Assembly (NCBI RefSeq): GCF_030269925.1
Contig: NC_085131.1
Location: 8,789,501-8,853,500, forward strand
Length of the DNA: 64,000 bases
From: Bombyx mori
Taxonomy: Eukaryota > Arthropoda > Insecta > Lepidoptera > Bombycidae
Direction: 5' to 3'
Made by a program: the position numbers and the translations under genes. The stretch's first letter is position 1. Each line of letters opens with the position of its first letter. The notes under the pieces are model-generated. The model had not been told where the DNA came from and did not search any database. It saw nothing but the letters and a program-made list of their open reading frames with translations. Positions 12,501 to 23,857 of this stretch are shown here, one piece after another.

Positions 12501-15500
12501 CGCCAAAAAGTTTCCTTCCGAAAAGTTTCTTTTAAGAGCGAGCTCCTTTTATCGAACATGGTAAGCGCCAATATTGTATTGTATCAACACAACTCTGCAA
12601 GTAAATGTGTAAATATTTTTTTAAATATATATAGGACTAACTGACCCGGCAGACTTCGTATTGCCTCAATCGATATATAAAAGATCTAAACTTTTGTATA
12701 AAATAAACTTAAAACAAACAAAAGGAATCTGTTCGAAGGGGGACACGTCAAAGGAAAAACAAAATTGTTATTTTTATTTAATTCCGAGCATTTTCATATT
12801 TATCTACTTTTTAAACCTTCTCTGGACTTCCACAAATAATTCAAGACCAAAATCAGCCAAATCGGTCGAGCCGTTCTCGAGTTTTAGCGAGACTAACGAA
12901 CAGCAATTCATTATTATATATATATAAGAATAAGATAAGATATAAGATTAATAAGCTTCATATATAGGTAATGTTGTATTGTTATAAAAGAAACTTCAAT
13001 GTGTTGCTCTGAAAGAACAAAAATCTATTTTATTAGTTTTAATCAAGTTATCTTACGTACCATATTACACTATTATACTATAACACTAACCTGAAAGAAC
13101 AAAGAAACAACATTTAAAGTTTATTTTATAATCTTGTAGTTATCTATATAAAAAAGAATTTTATTAAAATTTTACGAAATCTATAATCTTAATAGTCATA
13201 TTGTTTCTCTGTCAAGACCATAGACCTATATAGTAGGGACACGACATATTGTTCTATACGTACAATTGCTTATATAAATAGCACCCATTTTGAAGGCACA
13301 CACATAAACATATATCTATCTCGTTCTTACTCAGCACTTTAACTCGCAGGAAAACAATATAACAGTGTTTCAGTGCGTACATAAAATGAAACATGAATAT
13401 ACGTAAATATCTCCGTCTCCGTCTAATGAGGCCGAAAATCCGTCATGTTGAGCGCACCAAATGTCATTGTCACGTCAGTTCGGCCGTCTGTTTTGGGTTG
13501 TACATTAATTATTGACTTTGATATCGATTTAATATGATTGCTTATATAAATTTCATAATTTATCATGCTTAGAACATACAAAAATAATAATTAAAACGTA
13601 TTTTATAGGATCTCAAGAAATTCGATGCCCCAAAACTATTATCTATATAAATTTAAATTCATTATGGAGCCCTCATCCGAAAAATCGGACACAATTTTTC
13701 GGTCGGAATCTATTGATCATGACACTAATCATAAATACCTCTTTAAAATATGTCATCAAAACATATTTAGACATTCTGTTTAGATATTTCGGGAAAAAGG
13801 CTACTGGCAAAATCTATTCGGAACTATTTAAATAAAATAGTTTTATTCCGCAGTGAGTAAAACACTATTGTAAATTCGTTAAATATTTAATAATTAAGTG
13901 ATTTTAGAGAGGAAGTCACAAGGAATGACGTTTTTAATAATGAATAAATGTTCTGTAGGTGTTTTTTTTTTACGAGGTCCCTTGATAAGTTTAAAATTTG
14001 AATCACTCTCAAGTGAAAGTGATTCAAATGGTGCGGCGCACCTTCCTTGGGGTGCGCTGCGGTAGTGTGTTACGGACTTTAGAGTCAGCAAAACAATTAA
14101 AATAGATTGTAATAGTCTAAGAAAAACACGTACTCAAAATACGATAACATTTAGCATGCTAGAAATGGGCAGATGGCACTGTACTACGCCATACCTTTAT
14201 GTTTTGCGACAAACGAAAACTTTATAAAATCAGTGTAGCAACTTTTAAAAATCATCATATCGTTTACTTGGCAAATTCGAAGGACGAACTTGTCTTAGAT
14301 TTCACCCATTTAAATCATATCATATTTGCACATAACAATATACCTACTTACTTCCCATTAAAGTATAAATTCTACAAATAAATAATACTCAACAATATTT
14401 AAAATAAAATGAGCCAAGAACGTTTATCGATAAAACCTGATAACATTGAAATCTTTTGTACAGTACTAAAACCGCCATGTTTTGTGGTCAGATGACGTCA
14501 CAGTGGCACGAATTTTTGGTTGACGTTTCATTTCCATAGGTTTCCTACTTCAGTGGTCAAGACTGCCTTTTTGACTTTACAACACGCGCATGCGTGACAT
14601 AACTCAAATTAAAGAAAGAAACAAGACTTTCTTTACATATATTTTACGCCTTTATGAAAACAATTCAAACCAAAACAATTTTTGAAGAATTCGAATATTT
14701 AAATGCATCAATAAAACTTGTAAACTTTATATAAGTTAATATCGCTGGGTAACGTGTCGCATATTATGACAGTGTTGCTAGTATTTTGTTCATTATTATA
14801 CAACTGTCATGGTACGCTTATTTGTGATTAAACAGTTTCGAATTGTTTTAGGGCAACACTACCAGAATGCTTACATGCCTTTTCGAACGGTACAAGTACC
14901 AAAGACTTTTGGTCTGTGAGTTTCACAGTTTTCCAGAAATACGCGATCGTCATTACAACGTTATCGCACGCCGCCAAATTCAGCGGGTACGTACGAAAAC
15001 AAATTTAATAATTAGGTTGTAGGAAAAGACGAAGCGAAGGATGTTTTTGTTTACAATAAAATAATTTTTTCTTACACTATTTTTAATTCAAATGTACTAA
15101 AAATTATTTTCAATTTTTTAGTAGAATTTCAATTTACTCAATTTTTAATATTGAATTGTCATCGGTCCTTAATAAGTATACCAAATTTCGAGTTAATCCG
15201 ACGTTACGAAGGGTGTCAAAATCATGTTCAAAGATTCCGTTACATACTAACATACATACGTCTGAAGCTAATAAAAAATAATTTACTTTTGAAAACAGAA
15301 GTTTTAGTAAGAATAGCACGTGCCACATAACGCATCTGTTCATCGACGAAGCGGCCCAGGCTTCCGAGCCTGCCAGTCTCATCCCGATCTGCGGGCTGTT
15401 GTCTACCGCTGGTTCCCTGGTACTGGCCGGGGATCCCCTGCAACTGGGACCTGTCATCATTTCACAAAAGGCCAAAGAAATTGGCCTCGGTATGTATTGT

Positions 15501-18500
15501 ATACGCTGTTGAATAACTGTCACCTGTAAGTATTTAAGCTTGTGTATGGTGGCAAAACGGTCGAACTATTACAAAGAAAATTTCTTTAAAAGCTTTCAAT
15601 ATTTGAAAATTGCTATAGATAGATAGATATATTCTTATTTCTCGTTGAGAGAAGTTAGGAATAAAATCGCACGGGGAGGTACCATTGTTTTGCTTATGTC
15701 GGCTACGAAGCAATCGTGCGTTTCAGTTTGAAGAGCGCGCAGTTGACTAAATTAATAAATAAATAAAACAATTTTCTGCTAGCAACCAAATGTAACAATA
15801 CAAGATATAATACTGTCCCTGAAAAAGAAGCGGCAATGGAAATATAAACATTATTCACCGGGAAGTTCTTACTAAGTGAAGCCGCAATCGAAATTAAAGC
15901 TAGTTGGAGGATGCGGTCATTGACTTCGACTTACTACCGATCTTTTTAAAGTTTTACTTTCGATACTGCCTTATTTTTACACAAAAACGGTTCTGGGTAT
16001 ACTTGAGATCTTAGAACTTATATCTCAAGGTGGGTTGCGCATTTACGTTGTAAATGTCTGAGCTCCAGTAACCGCTTAACAGCAGGTGGGCTGTGAGCTC
16101 GTACATCATCTAAGCAATAAAAAAAAATTAAAAAATCTTACATCCGAACGAAACAGAATAAAAGAAGGTACACATTCATAATATCAAACAACCATCATGA
16201 CTCAAAATATCGACAAGAAAACATTACAGGAATCGACTGAACGCAACGTCACGAGTTGTGACGTCATTTAGAACAAAAACGTTCGCCAAGTTCAAGTTAT
16301 TCTCGCAGATTGTGATGAATGTTCAACTGCCTCTTTTAAACGTATAATAAAACGTTTTATTGCAGGTCTATCGCTCATGGAACGTTTGATGAAAACGTTT
16401 CCTCAGTACAACGACGTGAAGAACGACTGCAACTATATAATGCTGCTGCGCAATAACTTCAGATCTGATCCGGACATACTGCACATCCCTAACGAGTTGT
16501 TCTACAAGGGACAGCTCAGAGTGAGTTTATAGATACGTTTTTTTTTTTAATTTGCACATAACAAATTATAATCATTACAGTACATATGAGGCCTATAAAA
16601 TCAAAGGCAGCTAAACGCCATAATGTCGTAAAATGGATTAACAATGGCGCTATCTTTTTTAGTTAGTTGGACACCCTTTAGTGTTTTTATGTTATAACAA
16701 ATGCGGCTAAATCTCTAACAAATTCAGTTCAACAATTTTATTTTTACTCAGTACTGAGTACTAATAAACGAAGTTTTATCATTTAAAATTCAGATTATTA
16801 GGAATATTCTCATTCTTTATAAATCTGCTTTAAAATAAAGAATATCGTAGCTATCCGAACAAAGTTATTTCAGCGTGTTGCTAACACTGGCCCTAGCAAG
16901 AGCAGTACTTCGATGGATCGGGAGGATCCGTAATGACGGGTTTAGGGCTGATTTTTGTAGTTTACCTGAATATTTGACAAACTTGGATTTAGCTGCCTTT
17001 GATTTTATAGGCCTCATATCAGCTAAATCGTACAAGTAGTGCCTAGATCTAATCTGCATTGCAATCTAAATGGTATATGCACTCTGTAAACCCGTATTAA
17101 TGTACATAGCTTTGGCATTCGAACGAGGTTTAAGGGGAGCCTTTATCGAACTAAATCAACCTTACAACTTAATGCTACGCTCGGCCTACTTTTGCCGCAA
17201 CAAACAGTAAACAACTAAGAAATCATAATTTCTCGTTCGAGACTAGGATAACCGTTATTGCGATACAACAGACCTCCCGTCTCAAATGACCGAGGAAATC
17301 CACCTATATAGACGCCATTAAATATTAAATGAACAAAACTTAAAAAAGCTATACAATTCGCAGCTTTGGTCTCCCCGACAATTTATGATCAAACTTAATA
17401 TCAGGTAAACGACAGCTAAAATATGAATAAATTTCATTATATCTTGACCCGAAATAAGCTGTTTCTAAATAATATCAACACGAAAAACGGATGTCTCCAG
17501 ACTGGTAAAATTAATTTATGAAAATGCTGTAAAGTGAGGCAATTCCTCAAGAATATTCCTCGACGCATCTCCGTTCTATGTATACCATTTAAAACCACTA
17601 CGTTCATCCACAATGCCTTTTCAGAGATCTCATTTGCCAATTACCGGCTTTGGAATGAACTAGAACATGTCCTTCAGCAAACGAAACGGGGAGTATTCAG
17701 CCACAGGCAGCGGTGTGGGTCTGCCCCTAACATTGAGGTCCACGAGCGATGCAATATGCAACTTAAAACAATACCGTCTCTCTGCAGGCTCATGCTAGTG
17801 AAGATCCGATAAGCAAGACCGATTTATCCGGCGAGAAACCATCCAGTCGCGCTATTATGTTCCACGGGGTCCTGTCTAAGGAACAGAAAGTTGGCATGTC
17901 ACCGAGGTTAGTTGACTTATGATGTTAGACACTGCTGATATCGTTACTTGTCGTGGTCCAGGATAAAATATTAAAAAAACTAAATAAAAAAAGTAGTAGT
18001 TGGGCGCTCGGTGTCTCGTTTCGTGGTTTCAGAGGACTGTAAACACCATACATATCGACACTTCAAAGGCAAACATGACTAAGCGACAATGCATGAACTT
18101 TACAGTAGACTAATTTAAAGTTGAAATACCTGAAAAAAAATCTATTTTAACGAATCTAGTTGTATGATTGAAATGATTTTAATAGAACTAGAAATATATA
18201 TTTTTTGCATCGAATATGGTTATTGCCTATCAGTTTGCCTTTCAAGGGTCGATATGTATGCCATCGCCAGAGACACTAGCTCGAATGCACAGTTGTATTG
18301 TTTTTTTTTTTCTAACTAAGCTGCTTATTAGCCTTGAGAGGCTATTTCAGCTTCAACCTAACGTGTAGGTGAGCTCACGGGACTCAAACCGGAAGTGTTG
18401 CTAACACTGGCCCTGGCAAGAGCCGTACTTCTCAGAATCTACCACCGAATCGGAAACGCGACCCACTGAGAAGATCCGGCGAGAAACTCAGTGGGCTTGT

Positions 18501-20724
18501 ATTGTATAACAGTCGTCTCGCTCTCGTAACAGAAAGGCGGATAATAATAAATAATAAATAAATAATAATAAATATTTACACTAACGATCACGTCACGTTA
18601 ACTGGTCCCGTGCTAAGTTCGTAAAGAACTTGTGTTACAGGTACCAGATAACGGAAATAAATATAAGATCTTTATTATGCACATACGTATACATAATATA
18701 CATCCATAACCCTGGAAAAGACATTTTATATTTATCATACAAATATCTTCCCTTGGCGGGATTTGAACCCGCGACCCCCTTGTGTAGTAACCATGTCACT
18801 TGCCACTACACCAGACGGCCGTTTACGGATGGTGACGAAACATTGTAACTTGCATAATTAGTGGTGGCAGGGCGACTTGTGAGCTCGCGTCGGGTACGTA
18901 CAACCACCCTGCCTATATCTGCCGTGCCAATAGCTAGGTATGTGTTTCGGTTTGAAGACTGGCGCAGCCGTTGTACCGTAAAACTAAGATTTATGGGCTC
19001 TGGTAACCACTTGGCACCAGGTGGGCCGTGAGCTCGTTTACCCATCTAAGTAATAAAAAAAGAAAAAACCTGCTTTGCGCTGATATTTCTTATCTGCAAA
19101 AAATAAAGGTACCACTTAATCATCGTAGCATCACGATTAAAATGTTTTAATTATTTATTTGATTCAAAACATTATATAAATAGACGTTTTTAGACCAAAT
19201 CTCTAACAAAACCAAACATATGTAATAAAGTTTAAGTTTATATGTAATGGCTGTATCGGATACTTCATTTTTTTTTTGTTTCAGCTTCTACAATAACTCT
19301 GAGTTAGAAATCGTCCAGATGTACATAACGTTTCTCGTGAACGATCATAGAATCCAACTGGAAGATATCGGCGTCATCACTCCGTACATCCGACAAGTAT
19401 GTTTGATGTCTTAAAATATAACGTATTTATAATGTTTATTGTCAGATTATTAAGATAGAAAACAGCATTCATTGTTACGAGATTATCAATGAAAATGCAA
19501 AGAATCAGATAACTTAATAACATTAATCCTATTAAGTCGCACTGGTTCGTGTTATTGTCTCTAAATAAATAATGCAAATTGCTTCGTACTTTTACGTTAA
19601 TTTACGGAGCAGTAAACAACTGCGAGTCGGGCCCCTTGTGTGACGGAACTCCAGTAACCAACTTTATAATACACTAGATGTACCCGTCCGTTTCGCTGGG
19701 CATTTAAAATTAACATTATTATTTCTCACCCCCACGAAGATTCTCATCATTAACGCCCCCCGCAACTGGTGTAGGGAGTCCAATACTCATATAAATATTA
19801 GCCTATCCATTAAGTACATGTATTTTCTACATGGATACCAAGTTTCAAATCAATCGGATGAATGGTTTAGTAGTTATAATAGAACATCCGTAAAAACCAC
19901 TGTAGATTTATACATTAGTATAGATCAAACATTTTCTCTCAGGCCTATCACATCAAGAAATGGCTCTCGAGCAATAATTACGAAAAAATTGAAGTCGGCA
20001 CAGTCGAGTCGTTCCAAGGGAAGGAAAAGCGCGTCATCGTCGTGTCCACGGTTCGAGCCAACAACGACCTCCTCGCGCACGACGCCAAGTTCCAGCTCGG
20101 CTTCCTGGTTGATGATAAGGTAAAGCTTATTGAACTTTGACATTTGTTTTTTTTTATTGCTTAGATGGGTGGACGAGCTCACAGCCCACCTGGTGTTAAG
20201 TGGTTACTGGAGCCCATAGACATCTACAACGTAGACGCGCCACCCACCTTGAGATACAAGCTCTAAAGTCTCAGTATAGTTACAACGGCTGCCTCACCCT
20301 TCAAACCGAAACGCATTACTGCTTCACGGCAGAAATGGGCAGGGCGGTGGTACCTATCCGCGTAGACTCACAAGTGGTCCTACCACCAGTACCATTTGTA
20401 TTTTACTTGCATCGCTTTTAGTACATCGATCTAAGTTTATAGCATTGTAATGTTATTAAGCGGAAGCGTTCCTGACTCAACTGTATTTGCACTCCGCAGC
20501 GTTTCAATGTGGCGCTGACACGTGCGAAAGCCAAACTTATCATTATTGGCAACCCCTTGTGTCTCCGGAAGGACAAGAAGTGGCAACTCTACATGCAGAT
20601 GTGCCGCGAACTTGGCACCTATTTTGGTTTTGACAGTGACAACATTGAAACCGACGAACTGGACCGAAAGGTCGATGAGATCCTGCCGCTTTTCAGACAC
20701 ATTGAGGTTTCAAAACAAGAATAG
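513..20724 (+). CDS. MOV10/MOV10L1-family (Armitage-type) SF1 RNA helicase, 3' part of gene (16 exons)
   Basis: Coding exons: 513-640, 4563-4666, 5685-5801, 5892-5988, 6507-6609, 8557-8659, 10612-10776, 11403-11550, 12412-12560, 14852-14986, 15308-15489, 16366-16520, 17788-17906, 19285-19396, 19943-20119, 20500-20724 (TAG). All junctions keep phase and give about 738 residues. The upstream exons lie before the window. Helicase motifs in order: Walker A GPPGTGKT (about 11500-11523), motif Ia LVCTDSN, Walker B-type DEAAQASEP (about 15345), [43 protein letters not shown] and [13 protein letters not shown] (20500 on). The segment before Walker A contains [15 protein letters not shown], a MOV10-type beta-rich N-terminal region. 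The wording around motif II resembles MOV10L1 more than MOV10. Family members unwind RNA 5' to 3' and act in small-RNA (piRNA) pathways and transposon control; that role here is inference. The intron after 11550 begins with GC instead of GT. Confidence 0.93.
778..992 (+). mobile_element. tRNA-derived SINE, non-Bm1 family, copy 1
   Basis: The head has a pol III box A-like tggtgtagtggtaag and box B-like ggttcgaatcc, then a tRNA-unrelated body shared with copies at 1535-1790 and 18560-18822. There is no sign that it folds as a functional tRNA. Confidence 0.8.
1535..1790 (+). mobile_element. tRNA-derived SINE, non-Bm1 family, copy 2
   Basis: Same head and body as the copy at 778-992 but with a longer middle section; it ends in an A-run after ggcgtgattgtt. 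It lies in the first in-window helicase intron. Confidence 0.82.
2054..3281 (+). mobile_element. Mariner-like transposon, internally deleted, copy 1
   Basis: Inverted ends: ggcaaacttcttgagca at 2063 and its complement at 3254-3271, with TA at the borders. The 2404-2649 ORF encodes a transposase N-terminal helix-turn-helix region ending in [13 protein letters not shown]. Later, frame-broken sequence includes a possible first catalytic Asp region (about 2890-2915), then jumps to an Asp-rich C-terminal tail. The catalytic core is missing, so the copy is non-autonomous. The copy at 33919-35165 has the same structure. The 1.3 kb that follows to 4562 holds only a short palindrome. Confidence 0.8.
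3547..3576. repeat. Perfect short inverted repeat (14-bp arms, 2-nt loop)
   Basis: aatgattcttgatt is followed by aa and then its exact complement. It lies in a helicase intron. No known function. Confidence 0.85.
4933..5262 (+). repeat. Interspersed repeat family G, copy 1
   Basis: An unclassified repeat: a (gaaat)-rich, degenerate section, then a unique-looking body ending in cgcgttcccgccaaaaagtc. Inverted copies sit at 7290-7625 and 30610-30900, with a short piece at 60959-60988. No coding capacity is seen. Confidence 0.75.
6289..6437. mobile_element. Small palindromic MITE
   Basis: Long imperfect terminal inverted repeats: ctcgatagcgtaaaagttaa at about 6302 and its complement at about 6402, with outer arms agtacgagtttt and aaaactcgcact. 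The whole element is about 150 bp and could fold as one hairpin. It lies 70 bp upstream of helicase exon 6507-6609. Confidence 0.82.
7290..7625 (-). repeat. Interspersed repeat family G, copy 2 (inverted)
   Basis: Reverse complement of the 4933-5262 copy over most of its length, including the gaaat-rich section (here atttc at about 7555-7615). With copy 1 it brackets three helicase exons. Confidence 0.75.
8035..8272 (-). mobile_element. Helitron-like element, family H3, copy 1
   Basis: Begins near gtttgcgtcgctgggcattt and ends in tttatataatagtatagat, shared with copies at 19672-19926 and 45395-45609. The atctatactaatata start (read on minus) and CTAG-type end are typical of lepidopteran Helitron-like repeats. 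Non-coding. Confidence 0.6.
8855..8945 (+). mobile_element. Degenerate Bm1 SINE tail
   Basis: Recognisable Bm1 pieces: gagacatagaactcatgtct, tctatgggttcaggtaacca and cttaacagttgggccgtgag. Strongly diverged. Confidence 0.6.
9037..9449 (-). mobile_element. Helitron-like element, family H2, copy 1
   Basis: Runs from ctagaggtcccgcagtagtc to aagtattaatatatagat. Same family as 11697-12133, 37951-38403 and 51695-52091. Read on minus it starts with atctatatattaat and ends in CTAG, a Helitron-like arrangement. No Rep/helicase coding. Confidence 0.62.
9490..9728 (-). mobile_element. Helitron-like element, family H4, truncated
   Basis: Shares the internal and terminal section with 9729-10576 (aatcggttccgtagtttcgg, cctattc, then an aacaaa run and ctttcctcttta). 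It directly abuts the larger copy. Confidence 0.55.
9729..10576 (-). mobile_element. Helitron-like element, family H4, long copy
   Basis: Starts ctagcgacccgccctcgctt and ends aatattagtatagat. It contains a GC-rich internal inverted repeat (ggctcctgat near 10255, complement near 10312). Copies at 46645-46975 and 58366-58905 share the left end. No intact coding region. It ends about 35 bp before helicase exon 10612-10776. Confidence 0.62.
11129..11374 (+). mobile_element. Bm1 SINE, 5'-truncated
   Basis: Continuous match to the Bm1 body from actggtggtagaacctc to aagcaataaaaaaaa. It ends 28 bp before the acceptor of the Walker A exon at 11403. Confidence 0.92.
11551..11552 (+). other. GC splice donor of a GC-AG intron
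   Basis: Exon 11403-11550 ends ctgcag and continues gcgagc. No in-frame GT donor is nearby: codons must join Gln at 11548-11550 to Leu at 12412, as the family alignment demands. The intron ends in a normal tttcag. Confidence 0.75.
11592..11677 (+). mobile_element. BMC1-like LINE, extreme 3' end
   Basis: Matches the last ~85 bp of the BMC1-like 3' UTR (gtgagctcacctac, gaaatagcctctcaaggc) and ends in an A-run. Confidence 0.75.
11697..12133 (+). mobile_element. Helitron-like element, family H2, copy 2
   Basis: Begins atctatatattaatccgtga and ends actactgcgggacaactagt. Inverted relative to 9037-9449. Confidence 0.62.
12300..12396 (+). mobile_element. Degenerate Bm1 SINE tail
   Basis: Diverged match to the Bm1 3' end (tctccggtaaccacatgaca, acccggtgagttgtaagc). 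It stops 15 bp before the helicase acceptor at 12412. Confidence 0.6.
12632..12932 (-). mobile_element. Helitron-like element, family H1, copy 1
   Basis: Read on minus it begins tatatataataatgaattgc and ends near cggcagacttcgtattgcc-type sequence before a CTAG-like border. Copies at 47571-47861/49213-49232 and 52088-52275 share the diagnostic ggctggaccgatttggct segment. Confidence 0.65.
13996..14062. repeat. Hairpin cluster in helicase intron
   Basis: atttgaatcact at 13996 pairs exactly with agtgattcaaat at 14018-14029, followed by a GC-rich imperfect hairpin (ggtgcggcgcacc, ggggtgcgctgc). The rest of the 2.3-kb intron (12561-14851) holds the H1 fragment at its start and otherwise nothing I recognise. 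Confidence 0.7.
15665..15745 (+). mobile_element. Weak Bm1 SINE remnant
   Basis: Short diverged match (aggtaccattg, cggctacgaagcaatcgtgc, gtttcagtttgaaga) to the middle of Bm1. Confidence 0.4.
16003..16131 (+). mobile_element. Bm1 SINE, 3' tail
   Basis: Runs from tgagatcttagaactt to atctaagcaataaaaaaaaa with a short internal deletion in the tctatgggctcc block. Intron before helicase exon 16366-16520. Confidence 0.85.
16582..17019. mobile_element. Inverted-repeat element, probable MITE, with BMC1 fragment inside
   Basis: atgaggcctataaaatcaaa at about 16586 and its complement at about 16996-17016 form terminal arms of about 30 bp. Inside, 16862-16940 is a short BMC1-like 3' piece (gctaacactggccctagcaa, gatcgggaggatccgtaatg), so one element has inserted in or been captured by the other. 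Confidence 0.6.
17540..17785 (+). mobile_element. Diverged LINE 3' terminal coding fragment
   Basis: cgttcatccacaatgccttt and the ctgcccctaacattgaggtc stretch match the reverse complement of 59530-59840. The 17534-17812 ORF covers this remnant and is not a host gene. It ends just before helicase exon 17788-17906. Confidence 0.5.
18047..18259. mobile_element. MITE family B, copy 1
   Basis: Terminal inverted repeats catacatatcgac...aaaggcaaac and the complement ending cgatatgtatg; about 210 bp. Shares body and ends with 55081-55277 in the opposite orientation. Non-coding. Confidence 0.78.
18305..18500 (-). mobile_element. BMC1-like LINE, 3' end fragment
   Basis: T-run at left, then cttgagaggctatttcagct and gatccggcgagaaactcagt. 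5'-truncated soon after the aactcagtgg block. Confidence 0.82.
18545..18822 (-). mobile_element. tRNA-derived SINE, non-Bm1 family, copy 3
   Basis: Reverse complement of the 1535-1790 copy; box B appears as ggatttgaaccc, box A as cttgccactacacca. A (aataat)n tract lies at its 3' side. Confidence 0.82.
18859..19064 (+). mobile_element. Bm1 SINE, diverged
   Basis: Bm1 body with several small deletions, ending acccatctaagtaataaaaaaag. Confidence 0.85.
19672..19926 (-). mobile_element. Helitron-like element, family H3, copy 2
   Basis: Begins ctagatgtacccgtccgttt and ends cattagtatagat; matches 8035-8272. It ends 17 bp before helicase exon 19943-20119. Confidence 0.62.
20147..20391 (-). mobile_element. 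Bm1 SINE, 5'-truncated
   Basis: Reverse complement of the Bm1 body, with a T-run and attgcttagatgggtgg at left. It lies in the last helicase intron. Confidence 0.92.
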
Positions 20725-23690
20725 ACGGATGTTTTACAAAACATCTTTTTTTTTTAAAAGGCACAACATTTTTATTTTTTTTATTTGACGATAACGTTAA
20801 TCATTTTTTTTATACATTTTTATATATATATATTATATATTTTTTCGTAGCGTTTGTACGACGTTCTTAATTATATAACTACTAATAAATAAAATATGTT
20901 CCAATTAGTAGAAAAATATTGTATCTGATGAATCTCAATACGCTCATTAGTTTGTGAGTTTTAGCTCGTTTATTAGTATTAATGTTAGACAGCAATCCCT
21001 CTTAGAGTTCGCCATCGACAAGTTACGCACATCAGGCCCTAGAGAGAGACAGTCGACTTTATAGTGTCCTCCTTTGTTCACGCACTCATGACGTAACGTT
21101 AAATTCTCGGTTACGTGAGCCCAATATTACCAATAACTCCAAGATAACCCAAAATAAATGAATCCGTAAGTTAGATCGGTGGTTTAACTATTTAAATGGC
21201 GGCTGTAATGCCTGTTCAGTATAATGAATGCCCGAGCTGTGTATACACTTTTCTTGTGAAGCGTTAGACTTCAACAAGCAGCACGATATTTTAATTGATC
21301 GATTAATTTCCATAAATTTTCAGAAACACTCCTACTGTGTCTCTCTGTATCAACTGAGGCTTTTTAATATAATCCTTACTACCTCATTTTCTTTTAACTG
21401 ACGACCCACCGCTATATAAGACCGGCAATTGCTTTATTTTAAATTTTAATTATATTATTATAGAATTGTAAGGATGGAAAATATTCGAAGAAGGCTAATG
21501 GTGACAATATAAGGGTTTAGAAATCGGTAATTATAGAAATGTGATGCCGAATTAATTGGAAGAATCGATTTTAAAGTAATCGTGATGTCTCAAAACGTGA
21601 TACGGTATTGTCGAGAGATTATGTTCAAATGATGTGTTCAAATTATTTTGTAATTATCTCAAACCACAAGCGAGCCAATAGTCATATTATTATGTTAATC
21701 GAATCCCAAAGTTAAAATTAGACTAAGTTTAAATATTTGAAGGCTAGAAACACTAATAGTTACTATTTACAAAATATACTGGAACCAAAGTTAAAAATCC
21801 TGGTTAAGAGAGGGCCGCTGTGGAGCAATCCGCCTATCTACTATTTAAGTTTTAAATACATGACAGCTTTTATTACTAATTATAATTATCGATGGAAATG
21901 TTTTAATTCTTTTATCGAGATATAATAATAAAATCAATCAAATAATATTAATAATCAAATTTATAGAATTAGAATTTCAATAATCATTAAATAACTGTGT
22001 TTGTGATTTCGTGTTAGATTTCGATATTAGAATGTTAAATTGTGTGATAGATCGTTTCAAACCATTCGCTACATTTATAAGAGTTTGAGAAACTTGCAAT
22101 GTCGTTAAAAAATTTATTTTATGAAAAATGTTGCCATGCTGTATACCAAAATGTAAGTCAACTCATGCGCATACCATTACTTTTTAATTACCAAAAATAA
22201 AATGCGCATTCAGGCTCACTCTGAAAAACTGCGGCTTTTTCTACGTTGGCGTCCACATTCCGACGAGCCCTTAAATATTAAGTGTTCAATCTGTGGACTA
22301 ATCTTTGCCTGGGCTATACCTACCTATATCTTCTAAATTGTTAAATTATACTTGATAATTAAAAACTATTGGTTTATTATGTGCAGAAATTGATGAGAAC
22401 TGTTAATTGTGTTTGTTCTTTAAGTCTAATTATAAAATTGTTATAAAAAAAAACTACTGTTTGTCATCTCTCTCTCTCTCTCACCTTATTTCGTTTTTAG
22501 GTTAATATTTCTGAAGTGACTTACGTATAAACAGTAAAATTTAATTTATCAGTATTAGAAGCATCAAATATTCGAAGACATTATAGTATTAAACAGTATT
22601 CTCTGTTAACAGAGAGTAACAAACTATTTTTTATTTATTTTAGGTGCTCATTTTAACATATCTGAGCAAGCGGTGCTTTGATAAAATATATTTTTTAGAA
22701 ACAAAGATCTCAAAATTGTATTAACTATCTGCCTTTTGATAAAAACTTTATTTTTACCTACTTGATTTTGATAGAAATATTATCCAAATTAGATTATCGT
22801 AGTAAATTAAAATATTAATCTGTGTTAGAGTAACTCTGTAAGTTGAATGGTCTCATATATATGTACCTATTAATCAATTATCTCTGTCTATTTAAAGTAT
22901 ATTAAGTCTTTGAAACAGTATTATATATGGTAATTATATTGTGGTATTAAATGTAAAGATATTCCCTAATGTGCTTAGCACATGTGATGCCAAACATTCC
23001 TGATAACATCAATATAAATCGTTGTAACGTCTAGCATTTGTTAGAAGTTACAATCCTAAGTTTGTTAATCGTATATTTCCGTTGTCCATTACCCGATTGA
23101 TGTGACAATGTGTTAATTTTAATCTTATTTTTTTATATTACGAAATGTTGTTCCTTGTAATTGGTTTAGAAACCATTTAAAAAAGTTTATTCGATGTTAT
23201 AGTTAAGTTTTATCTACATTCCAAAGATGTAGTAGATTTTTAAGTTTCTTTTTAAAGTTTATACTGTTTGTAGTAACAAATGTATAAAAAATCCCCGATC
23301 AAAAGTAACCCCCATAAGCTATCTTTTATTTTCGAAAAGCATTGTATTTTGAAGAAAATAGTTAACATGCTGAGTATTTCTTGCATTTGTGGGTAATTTT
23401 TCCAGGGGAGAACTTGTTATAAGTTTCAATAAAATTGATATTTCAATATCGACATTATTATCGAAATGTTTTACAATTTCAATACATCGGCATTTTTTTT
23501 TATGTATCAGATTTCTTTTGACTTCGATAAAATTTGTCATGTTTCAATTAAATGCCGAAAGAAGCTCATACTATTTTAGAATGTTACATTTTAATTATTT
23601 TTCGAGTGCATTGACATTATTATTCAATTTTTAAATTGTATTCAATAAATCGTAGCCAATTATTTTTTGTTTATTTTCATACCCGGCCAC
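20725..23690 (+). other. Repeat-poor AT-rich 3' flank, probable long 3' UTR of the helicase gene
   Basis: No transposon or ORF of note is visible over 3 kb, unlike the rest of the window. AATAAA signals occur near 20885, and again near 23643 at the far end just before repeats resume. A long 3' UTR fits; this is inference. Confidence 0.45.
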
Positions 23691-23857
23691 ATTCATCTTC
23701 CTTCGTAGTAGTTTGATAGTATTAGGTATACTAACTAAGTTTAATTAATTTATTTCAACGTAACATCGCTGTGCTTCTTGTCGAATCTACTAAGCGGATG
23801 CAATTCGGTAAAAGTTACACATGTGTAGCAGCCGCACTTGAGCTGTTAACCCTTTTT

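Noticed and set aside
22471..22488. (TC)n tract as a promoter element
   Set aside because: Short simple repeat with no supporting gene start nearby.
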